Source: Clostridia bacterium (lineage in GTDB: Bacteria; Bacillota; Clostridia; Oscillospirales; Butyricicoccaceae). From it: 7,106 bases of DNA. The notes beneath the pieces are model-generated. The model saw only the letters and a program-made list of their open reading frames with translations, was not told the origin of the DNA and made no database searches. Below are positions 1 through 5,320 of the stretch, one piece after another. Positions within the stretch are counted from its first letter, which is position 1. Each line of letters begins with the position of its first letter. The DNA lies in contig JAFYOK010000227.1 of assembly GCA_017560175.1 (NCBI GenBank), forward strand, positions 1 to 7,106, written 5' to 3'. The position numbers and the translations under genes were made by a program.

Positions 1-43
1 CCTGCGGTGCATGAAAAATTGTGGTGCCTGTGGCGCATTCATA

Positions 44-65
44 GGGGCGATTTTCAAATCGCCCC
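44..65. repeat. Perfect 10-bp inverted repeat (hairpin)
   Basis: GGGGCGATTT (44-53) is the exact reverse complement of AAATCGCCCC (56-65), with two bases between the arms, so a real hairpin would open a few central pairs. Neither strand has a T run after the stem, so it is not a convincing intrinsic terminator by itself. It lies 3 bp from the terminator at 69-98 and may be the end structure of whatever lies left of the window. I cannot assign positions 1-43 to a gene. Confidence 0.6.
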
Positions 66-68
66 AAC

Positions 69-98
69 AAAAGCCCGTTCCGATCGGAACGGGCTTTT
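69..98 (-). terminator. Intrinsic terminator of the dipeptidase gene (symmetrical)
   Basis: AAAAGCCCGTTCCG followed by its own reverse complement makes a self-complementary 30-bp block: a GC-rich stem with TTTT on the 3' side when read on either strand. It begins 18 bp past the dipeptidase stop codon, the expected place for that transcript to end. Because it is symmetrical it could also stop a plus-strand transcript coming from the left. Confidence 0.85.
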
Positions 99-116
99 CG
101 TATATCCGAAGATAGA

Positions 117-1097
117 TTACTTCATCGATTCGCCGATGACGCGGTAAGCGTTCTTCCAGCAGATCTTTTCGATCTCGTCAGCTGTGAAGTGCTTCTCCAG
201 TGCGGCGATGACCTGAGGCATACCGGAATAGTCGCCAAAATCCAGGTTGTTGCCGATGCCGTCGAAGTCGGAACCAAAGGCAACTGCATCGATACCGGCC
301 TTGTTCTTGATGTAGAGCGCATGGCGGACGATATCATCGCAGGTGGTCAGGTTGTTCTTGGCAGCCTCTTCGCTCATGAAGGGAGCACAGTAGTTGAGGC
401 CGGTCAGACCGCCCTTTTCACCCAGCAGCTTGAGCATCTCGTCGGTCAGGTTGCGGCGGTGGTTGCACAGGCCGCGTGCGTTGGAGTGGGAAGCGACGAT
501 GGGCTTCTTGGAGTGTTCCAGAACATCGAAGATACCGGCATCGTTGAGGTGGGAAACGTCGATGATCATGCCCAGCTCATTCATGCGTGCGATGGCTTCG
601 AAGCCGAAAGGCTTGAGGCCCTTCTTCATGATCTCGGGATCAGCCGATGTGGGGTAAGCGACCGAGTTCTCATAGTTCCATGTCAGAGACATGAGGCGGA
701 CGCCCTTCTGGTAGAATTCGTCAACGCGCTCGATCTTGCCTTCCAGGGGAACACTGTCTTCGATGGCCAGGATGGAGGACAGCAGGCCCTTTTCGCGGTT
801 GGCCTTGATATCATCCAGGCAGAATGCAGGCGCCAGGATGTCCTTGTTCTTTTCCAGCTCTTCCTTATACTTCTCGTAAACGAAGTTGAAGTATTCATAG
901 GGCTGCATGGTGACGCCCAGAGACTCGGCTGTATCGTGCAGAGGGATCCAGATGGCAAAGAACTGCGCCAGGCCCTCACCCTTGAGCATCTTCTCCAGGG
1001 AAATGTGGCAGTCGTTGCTTCTCAGGCCGACCTTGCCTTCGCTTCTGGCGATACGCTCGCCCATGGTGTCGCAGTGGAAGTCGATTACACGCATCAT
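117..1097 (-). CDS. Membrane dipeptidase family (peptidase M19), cytoplasmic form
   Basis: This is a zinc dipeptidase of the renal dipeptidase (M19) family, 326 aa, which would split dipeptides, possibly including D-residue or dehydro forms; the true substrate cannot be read from sequence. The metal-site landmarks are all visible: HCD (H8, D10) near the N terminus, the bridging glutamate in AIEDS (E113), DVSH (H183), ASHSNARGL (H204), an HRRNLTDE segment (213-220) and GSDFDG (D277). There is no signal peptide or membrane segment, so despite the family name it should be cytoplasmic. The start is the first of two adjacent ATGs (1095-1097), 9 nt after a perfect AGGAGG (1107-1112); the second ATG would also work. 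A longer reading to 1199 would run through the promoter and into the metK terminator, so I reject it. The gene is monocistronic, with a promoter at 1146-1174 and a terminator at 69-98. Confidence 0.93.
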   Translation of the reverse strand: MMRVIDFHCDTMGERIARSEGKVGLRSNDCHISLEKMLKGEGLAQFFAIWIPLHDTAESLGVTMQPYEYFNFVYEKYKEELEKNKDILAPAFCLDDIKANREKGLLSSILAIEDSVPLEGKIERVDEFYQKGVRLMSLTWNYENSVAYPTSADPEIMKKGLKPFGFEAIARMNELGMIIDVSHLNDAGIFDVLEHSKKPIVASHSNARGLCNHRRNLTDEMLKLLGEKGGLTGLNYCAPFMSEEAAKNNLTTCDDIVRHALYIKNKAGIDAVAFGSDFDGIGNNLDFGDYSGMPQVIAALEKHFTADEIEKICWKNAYRVIGESMK

Positions 1098-1145
1098 AAG
1101 TAGTGTCCTCCTGTATATGGGTTTTGTTTTGGTTTGCTGTAATAA

Positions 1146-1174
1146 AGTATACAGGATATTGGAAAGTCTGGCAA
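1146..1174 (-). promoter_or_regulatory. Sigma-A type promoter of the dipeptidase gene
   Basis: On the minus strand TTGCCA (1169-1174) is followed after 17 bp by TATACT (1146-1151), each differing from consensus by one or two bases. Transcription would start near 1139 and give a leader of about 40 nt containing AGGAGG. It sits just downstream of the metK terminator, so the two minus-strand genes look like separate transcription units. Confidence 0.75.
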
Positions 1175-1183
1175 GGGGAAAAG

Positions 1184-1213
1184 AAAAACGGAGAGGCAAT
1201 TTGCCTCTCCGTT
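1184..1213 (-). terminator. Intrinsic terminator of metK
   Basis: AACGGAGAGGCAA (1187-1199) and TTGCCTCTCCGTT (1201-1213) form a 13-bp perfect stem. On the minus strand it is followed by TTTTT (1184-1188). It begins 18 bp after the metK stop. Confidence 0.9.
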
Positions 1214-1231
1214 GGATGGAGTCTTTTTAGA

Positions 1232-2410
1232 TTAGAGAGCAGCCTTCAGCTCTTCGATGCGGTTGGTACGTTCCCAGGGCAGGTCGAGATCGGTGCGGCC
1301 GAAGTGACCGTAAGCAGCGGTCTGACGGTAGATGGGACGCTGCAGCTCCAGGGTACGGATGATGGCTGTGGGACGCAGGTCGAAGACCTTCTCAACAGCA
1401 GCTTCCAGAGCAGCATCGGAAACGGTGCCTGTGCCGAATGTGTCCAGACGGACAGAGACAGGGCGGGCTACGCCGATGGCGTAAGCCAGCTGAACCTGGC
1501 AGCGGTCAGCCAGACCGGCTGCAACAACGTTCTTGGCGACCCAACGGGCAGCATAAGCTGCGGAACGGTCGACCTTGGTGGGATCCTTGCCGGAGAAAGC
1601 GCCGCCGCCGTGGGGAGCAGTGCCGCCGTAGGTGTCGACGATGATCTTACGGCCGGTCAGACCGGAGTCGCCCTGAGGGCCACCTGTAACGAAGCGGCCG
1701 GTGGGGTTGACGAAGATCTTGGTCTGTGCATCCATCAGCTCAGCAGGGATGGTGGGCAGGATGACCAGGTTGGTCATATCTTCGCGGATCTACTCCAGTG
1801 TAGCATCGGGATGATGCTGTGTGGACAGAACAACGGTGTCGACGCGGACGGGTGTGCCGTTCTCGTCATACTCAACAGTGACCTGAGTCTTGCCGTCGGG
1901 ACGCAGGTAGGAGACCTTCTCCTCCTTGCGGACCTGTGCCAGCTTGTAAGCCAGCTTGTGGGACAGGGAGATGGCCAGGGGCATCAGCTCCTCGGTCTCG
2001 CGGCAGGCATAGCCGAACATCATGCCCTGGTCGCCGGCGCCGTTGTCCAGCTCGTCGGAGCCGTCAGCCTTGGATTCCAGAGACTTATCAACGCCCATGG
2101 CGATGTCGGGGGACTGTTCGTCGATGGATGTGATAACAGCGCAAGTGTCGCAGTCGAAGCCATACTTGGCGCGGTCGTAGCCGATGTCACGAACGACATC
2201 ACGAGCGATCTTGGGGATGTCTACATAGCAGTCTGTTGTGATTTCGCCCATGACGTGGACCAGACCGGTGGTAACGGTGGTCTCGCAGGCGACGCGGGCG
2301 GTGGGGTCCTTTTCGAGGATGGCGTCCAGAACAGCGTCGGAGATCTGGTCGCAGATCTTATCGGGATGTCCTTCGGTGACGCTTTCGGATGTAAAGAGTC
2401 TTCTTGCCAT
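1232..2410 (-). CDS. metK: S-adenosylmethionine synthetase, interrupted by an in-frame TAG
   Basis: MetK makes S-adenosylmethionine from methionine and ATP, an essential cytoplasmic step. Read through the TAG at codon 207 the gene encodes 392 residues, close to the usual 380-400. The N-terminal half has EGHPDK (13-18, ATP-site His15 and Asp17), ETTVTTG (43-49) and the loop GAGDQG (124-129). The second half has NPTGRF (235-240), GDSGLTGRK (247-255) and the phosphate-binding GGGAFSGKDPTKVDRSA (268-284), and it ends with YGHFGR and LPWER. Frame and spacing are normal on both sides of the TAG. Termination there would leave 206 residues without the phosphate loop, surely inactive. The start ATG follows GAAAGG (2420-2425) by 9 nt; the true stop is TAA. 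An ATG just after the TAG (1775-1777) has no well-spaced binding site, so efficient restart looks unlikely. SAM-I riboswitch control lies upstream. The family call is near certain; whether full-length protein is made is unknown. Confidence 0.92.
1790..1792 (-). other. In-frame TAG (amber) codon inside metK
   Basis: Codon 207 of metK reads TAG, between CTG GAG and ATC CGC on the minus strand. The surrounding protein, ATLE-stop-IREDM, matches a family segment in which I recall Gln following Leu-Glu (as in LEQI). All twelve other Gln codons in metK are CAG, so a single C-to-T transition explains the stop. There is no indel and no frame change. No complete or partial gene in the window uses TAG as its terminal stop; all six end in TAA. 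Confidence 0.95.
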
Positions 2411-2457
2411 TGTGTTTTTCCTTTCTGTATGTGGGCGAATAAATTAAAATCGATTAT

Positions 2458-2488
2458 AAAAAGACCTGTACCGAACGCGGTACAGGTC
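2458..2488 (-). terminator. Riboswitch expression-platform terminator upstream of metK
   Basis: GACCTGTACCG (2463-2473) and CGGTACAGGTC (2478-2488) make a perfect 11-bp stem with a 4-nt loop. On the minus strand TTTTT (2458-2462) follows directly. It lies between the SAM-I aptamer and the metK start, so it should stop transcription early when SAM is bound. The 3' arm plus two Ts reads AGGTCTT on the minus strand and can pair with AAGACCT in the leader (minus strand of 2593-2599). That stretch overlaps the 5' strand of aptamer helix P1, which gives a plausible antiterminator for the SAM-free state. Confidence 0.9.
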
Positions 2489-2504
2489 AGATGTTTTGGA
2501 TCTT

Positions 2505-2595
2505 CCTCATCTCGCGTTTCCGCCGGATTTGGCACCTTGCATTCGTAGGTTGCCGTGGTATCTTCGGGCCGGTCCCTCCACCACTCTTGATAAGG
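2505..2595 (-). promoter_or_regulatory. SAM-I (S-box) riboswitch aptamer controlling metK
   Basis: Reading the minus strand, the leader carries the SAM-I core in order: CTTATCAAGAG at the 5' P1/P2 junction, then GGAGGGAC and GGCCCGA (kink-turn and pseudoknot region), CCACGGCAACC, AAGGTGCCAAATCC, a small hairpin GCGGAAACGC, and GATGAGG closing P1. P1 is CCTTATC (minus strand of 2589-2595) with GATGAGG (minus strand of 2505-2511), including one G-U pair. P2 contains GTGG paired with CCAC. The aptamer is compact, about 91 nt, because P3 is short. SAM binding would stabilise P1 and allow the terminator at 2458-2488 to form, giving feedback on the SAM-making enzyme. Recognition is by remembered consensus, not by a covariance search. 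Confidence 0.95.
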
Positions 2596-2627
2596 TCTTA
2601 AAAGAGTCTTGTATTGTTGCAGAACAC

Positions 2628-2656
2628 ATTATAATCAGCCCATTTTCCTTTGTCAA
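2628..2656 (-). promoter_or_regulatory. Consensus sigma-A promoter for the metK riboswitch leader
   Basis: On the minus strand a perfect TTGACA (2651-2656) is followed after exactly 17 bp by a perfect TATAAT (2628-2633). Initiation would be near 2621, just upstream of the SAM-I aptamer, giving a leader of about 210 nt. A promoter this close to ideal suggests that metK output is set mainly by the riboswitch, not by initiation. Confidence 0.92.
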
Positions 2657-2855
2657 CCCGCGCAAATCATGATTGTGAAAAATCACCGAAGGAGGCTTTT
2701 TCGAGGGGTTCGGCAGGATGGCGTATCGGTCAGAATGACGGTGTCTTTGGCATATTTATTGCCCATTCCTTTTATAAGCTCATAAATATTTTAATAAAAT
2801 GGTGTTGTATACTGAAAAAGAGGTGCAGAATTTGCAGAAAAATCAAAAAACAAGG

Positions 2856-2884
2856 TTGCCTTAAATCGCCTTTAATGATAGTAT
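2856..2884 (+). promoter_or_regulatory. Possible promoter for the serC-serA-DUF1015 cluster
   Basis: TTGCCT (2856-2861), a 17-bp spacer and TAGTAT (2879-2884) match the -35 and -10 consensus at four of six bases each, within an AT-rich stretch. Initiation near 2891 would leave a leader of about 130 nt before serC. A second -10-like box, TATACT (2808-2813), lies upstream but lacks a good -35. Between this site and the metK promoter (about 2661-2855) I see no gene. Confidence 0.45.
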
Positions 2885-2962
2885 ATAGTTGTAAGGTCAC
2901 AAGGCAGCCCTTTACTGAAATGGCTTCCAGGATTGTGGCCAATACTTTCATGTAATTCTGTG

Positions 2963-2995
2963 CTATGGTACGGTTACGAAAGCACGAAACCATAG
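2963..2995 (+). promoter_or_regulatory. Leader hairpin just upstream of serC
   Basis: CTATGGT (2963-2969) pairs with ACCATAG (2989-2995), enclosing about 19 nt. It ends 10 nt before the AGGAGG (3006-3011) that serves serC. No T-box or familiar riboswitch signature is visible, so a regulatory role is only suggested by its position. Confidence 0.4.
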
Positions 2996-3020
2996 AACAA
3001 AAAACAGGAGGAACACTACA

Positions 3021-4112
3021 ATGAACTACAACAGATCCTTTAACTTTTCCGCTGGCCCCGCTATGATGCCTGAGAAGGTCCTGGAAGAGATCCGCGACGA
3101 GATGATGAACTACCGTGGCAGCGGTATGTGCGTCATGGAGATGAGCCATCGTTCCAAGGTCTACCAGCAGATCATCGACGATGCAGAGGCTGATCTGCGC
3201 GCTCTGATGGGCATTCCCGAGAACTACAAGGTTATCTTCGTCCAGGGCGGCGGCACACTGCAGTTCGCTATGGTTGCTCAGAACCTGCTGAAGGACGGCG
3301 TCGGCTGCTACGTTGAGACCGGCTCCTGGTCCAAGAAGGCTATCTCCGAGGCTAAGAAGTACGGCGAAGTTAAGGTCGTCGCTTCTTCCAAGGATAAGAA
3401 CTTCAACTACATCCCCGACTGCTCCGATCTGGACATCCCCGAGAACGCTGATTACGTCTACATCTGCGAGAACGAGACAATCAACGGCACAACATTCAAC
3501 AAGCTGCCCAACACAAAGGGTAAGATCCTGATCTCCGACCAGTCTTCCATGTTCCTGTCCCGTCCCTGCAACGTTGCTGACTACGGCCTGATCTGGGCTG
3601 GTGTTCAGAAGAACGTCGGTCCCTCCGGTATGGCTGTTGTCATCATCCGTGAAGACCTGATCCGTGAGGACCTGGATTCCAAGGTTCCCACATACTGCTC
3701 CTACAAGACACATGTCGACGGCGGCTCCATGTACAACACACCCAACACATGGTCCATCTACTGCTGCGGTAAGGTCTTCAAGTACCTGAAGGACGAAATC
3801 GGCGGTCTGGAAGTCATGCTGAAGAAGAACATCGAGAAGGCTGACGTTCTGTACAACTTCCTCGAGACATCCAAGGTCTTCAACGCTCCCGTTGCTAAGG
3901 AAGACCGTTCTCTGATGAACGTTACATTCACAACCGGTTCCGAAGAGCTGGATGCTGAGTTCGTCAAGGAAGCTAAGGCTGCCGGCATGGACAACCTGAA
4001 GGGCCACAAGTCCGTTGGCGGTCTGCGTGCCTCCATCTACAACGCTATGCCCATCGAAGGCGTTGAGGCTCTGGTTGCATTCATGAAGGAGTTCGAGGCT
4101 AAGCACGCTTAA
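3021..4112 (+). CDS. serC: Phosphoserine aminotransferase
   Basis: SerC is a PLP enzyme that converts 3-phosphohydroxypyruvate and glutamate to phosphoserine and 2-oxoglutarate, the second step of serine synthesis from glycolysis; it can also serve in some pyridoxal routes. The 363 residues match the usual family length of about 360. Visible marks are the N-terminal NFSAGPA (8-14), a phosphate-gripping GGGTLQF (76-82), SDQSS (172-176) whose Asp173 should contact the PLP ring nitrogen, the Schiff-base lysine K197 in QKNVGPSG, and the C-terminal GHKSVGGLRASIYNAMPIEGVEAL (328-351, with R336 for substrate carboxylate). It starts at ATG, 9 nt after a perfect AGGAGG (3006-3011), and stops with TAA. 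It is first in a plus-strand cluster with serA. Codon choice is very biased: nearly all Thr are ACA and nearly all Pro are CCC, which suggests high expression. Confidence 0.97.
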   Translation: MNYNRSFNFSAGPAMMPEKVLEEIRDEMMNYRGSGMCVMEMSHRSKVYQQIIDDAEADLRALMGIPENYKVIFVQGGGTLQFAMVAQNLLKDGVGCYVETGSWSKKAISEAKKYGEVKVVASSKDKNFNYIPDCSDLDIPENADYVYICENETINGTTFNKLPNTKGKILISDQSSMFLSRPCNVADYGLIWAGVQKNVGPSGMAVVIIREDLIREDLDSKVPTYCSYKTHVDGGSMYNTPNTWSIYCCGKVFKYLKDEIGGLEVMLKKNIEKADVLYNFLETSKVFNAPVAKEDRSLMNVTFTTGSEELDAEFVKEAKAAGMDNLKGHKSVGGLRASIYNAMPIEGVEALVAFMKEFEAKHA

Positions 4113-4180
4113 TTTAAGCGCGAGCCGAACGCACCTGCGGTAAAGTTAAATCCGCAACAATTTTCTGCAATAACAATCTG

Positions 4181-4212
4181 CCCAAAGGACCTCTTGCAAG
4201 AGGTCCTTTGGG
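4181..4212 (+). promoter_or_regulatory. 32-bp perfect palindrome between serC and serA
   Basis: CCCAAAGGACCTCTTG (4181-4196) is followed at once by its exact reverse complement (4197-4212), a very stable hairpin in RNA. A T5 run (4219-4223) comes only several bases after the stem, so it is a weak intrinsic terminator at best. A second small stem, GGGC/GCCC (4224-4236), follows before the serA ribosome binding site. It could partly end transcription after serC, or stabilise or process the serC part of a joint mRNA. Confidence 0.6.
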
Positions 4213-4266
4213 AACAACTTTTTGGGCATAAAGCCCGCTAATTTAATCTGAAGGAGATTGATTCAA

Positions 4267-5178
4267 ATGAGAATTCTCGTTACAGACGGCATGGACAAGG
4301 CCGCAATGGAAGAACTGACAAAGCTGGGTTACGAAGTCGTAAAGCAGTTCTATGAGCCCGATCAGCTGGGCGCAGCTCTGTGCGAGGCTGACGCTGTTGT
4401 CGTCCGCTCCAAGACAAAGATCCGCGCTAACCACATCGACGAAGTTGTTGCTAACAACGGCAAGCTGAAGCTGGCTATCCGTGGCGGCGTTGGCGTTGAC
4501 AACATCGACGTTAAGTATGCTGAAGATAAGGGCATCAAGGTTCGCAACACACCCAGAGCTTCCTCTGACTCTGTTGCTGAGCTGACACTGGGCCACATGT
4601 TCACACTGGCTCGTTTCATCGGTGCTGCTAACGTTACAATGCGTAACGGCGAGTGGAACAAGAAGGACTACGAAGGCATCGAGCTGGCCGGCAAGACACT
4701 GGGTCTGATCGGCATGGGCCGTATCTCCAGATCTCTGGCTGCTAAGGCTACAGCTCTGGGCATGAAGGTCGTCTACACCGACATCATGGGCAAGATCGCT
4801 GACGAGTACGAGTACTGCGAGACAAAGGAAGAAGTCCTGGCAAAGGGCGATTTCGTCTCCCTGCACATCCCCGCTGCTGCTGACGGCAAGGCTGTCATCG
4901 GCGCTGCTGAGCTGGCTCTGATGAAGGAGTCCGCATACCTGATCAACCTGGCTCGTGGCGGCCTGGTCGACGAAGACGCTCTGTGCGACGCTCTGGATGC
5001 CGGCAAGCTGGCTGGCGCTGCTCTGGACGTTTTCGCTAAGGAGCCCCTGGCTAACGAGCGCGTCATGAAGCATGCTAAGATCTCCCTGACCCCCCATATC
5101 GGCGGTTCCACAAAGGAAGCTCAGGGCAGAATCGGCATGGAGATCGTTGACATCATCAAGGACATCCTGCCCCTGTAA
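4267..5178 (+). CDS. serA: D-3-phosphoglycerate dehydrogenase, short form
   Basis: This is a D-2-hydroxyacid dehydrogenase of the SerA type, oxidising 3-phosphoglycerate to 3-phosphohydroxypyruvate with NAD, the entry step to serine. Its product is the SerC substrate, which supports the assignment over other 2-hydroxyacid dehydrogenases. At 303 residues it holds only the substrate and nucleotide-binding domains; the C-terminal ACT domain of long SerA proteins is absent, so classic serine feedback through ACT is not expected. Key features are RGGVGVDNID (72-81), NTPRASSDSVAELT (94-107), the Rossmann loop GMGRIS (149-154) followed by Asp172, which favours NAD, and the catalytic trio R230 (in LARGG), E259 (in KEP) and H277 (in TPHIGG). 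The start is the ATG 10 nt after AAGGAG (4251-4256). An upstream TTG at 4258 sits one base from that site and cannot be used. Thr is mostly ACA, as in serC. Confidence 0.95.
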   Translation: MRILVTDGMDKAAMEELTKLGYEVVKQFYEPDQLGAALCEADAVVVRSKTKIRANHIDEVVANNGKLKLAIRGGVGVDNIDVKYAEDKGIKVRNTPRASSDSVAELTLGHMFTLARFIGAANVTMRNGEWNKKDYEGIELAGKTLGLIGMGRISRSLAAKATALGMKVVYTDIMGKIADEYEYCETKEEVLAKGDFVSLHIPAAADGKAVIGAAELALMKESAYLINLARGGLVDEDALCDALDAGKLAGAALDVFAKEPLANERVMKHAKISLTPHIGGSTKEAQGRIGMEIVDIIKDILPL

Positions 5179-5190
5179 TTGCCTGACGGC

Positions 5191-5234
5191 TGATTTTCGG
5201 AACAGGCGCATGGCGCCTTCGGTTCCTCAAATCA
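5191..5234 (+). promoter_or_regulatory. Three-part hairpin downstream of serA
   Basis: Nested arms pair in order: TGATTT (5191-5196) with AAATCA (5229-5234), GGAAC (5199-5203) with GTTCC (5222-5226), and GGCGC (5205-5209) with GCGCC (5213-5217) around an ATG loop, separated by small internal loops. It begins 12 bp after the serA stop. No T run follows, so it looks more like a stabilising 3' structure than a terminator. Confidence 0.55.
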
Positions 5235-5249
5235 AAATTTAAAGCTGAT

Positions 5250-5282
5250 AATTTATCCCCGGCACATGTCCGGGGATAAATT
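5250..5282 (+). repeat. CACATGT-loop hairpin, copy 1 (upstream of the DUF1015 gene)
   Basis: AATTTATCCCCGG (5250-5262) pairs with CCGGGGATAAATT (5270-5282), 13 bp, around the 7-nt loop CACATGT. It lies 23 bp before the AAAGGAG site of the DUF1015 gene, inside its probable leader. A second hairpin with the same loop and inner stem lies at 6670-6698. The 3' arm ends in A and T bases, not a T run, so it is not a terminator. Confidence 0.7.
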
Positions 5283-5320
5283 GGATTATTAAAGACTTTA
5301 TCTTAAAGGAGAATACACCA

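Noticed and set aside
2..118. Cysteine-containing plus-strand frame (CMKNCGACGAF) at the left edge, like a zinc-ribbon tail
   Set aside because: It reads on through the hairpin and the terminator, and another frame stops at 12-14; the evidence is too short to call a gene end.
1098..1199. N-terminal extension of the dipeptidase by 34 residues
   Set aside because: It would translate through the -10/-35 promoter and into the metK terminator stem, and the perfect AGGAGG sits directly before the internal ATG pair.
1790..1792. Pyrrolysine at the metK TAG
   Set aside because: MetK is not a pyrrolysine protein, the site is a usual Gln position, and no pyl gene is in the window.
2665..2686. Operator-like palindromes AATCATGATT and GTGA/TCAC next to the metK promoter
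   Set aside because: They are short, lie upstream of the -35 and do not match a regulator site I can name with confidence.
2650..2955. Plus-strand open frame of about 100 residues between metK and serC
   Set aside because: It starts with TTG inside the metK promoter, has no ribosome binding site, overlaps the candidate serC promoter and its protein looks like translated noncoding AT-rich DNA.
2885..3020. T-box leader for serC
   Set aside because: The conserved T-box core and a following terminator are not present.
2772..4106. Very long open frame antisense to serC, and similar long antisense frames over serA, DUF1015, metK and the dipeptidase
   Set aside because: These are shadows caused by strong codon bias in the real genes; the coding strand carries full family motifs.
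4258..4266. TTG start three codons upstream for serA
   Set aside because: It lies one base after the AAGGAG site, too close for initiation; the ATG at 4267 has normal spacing.
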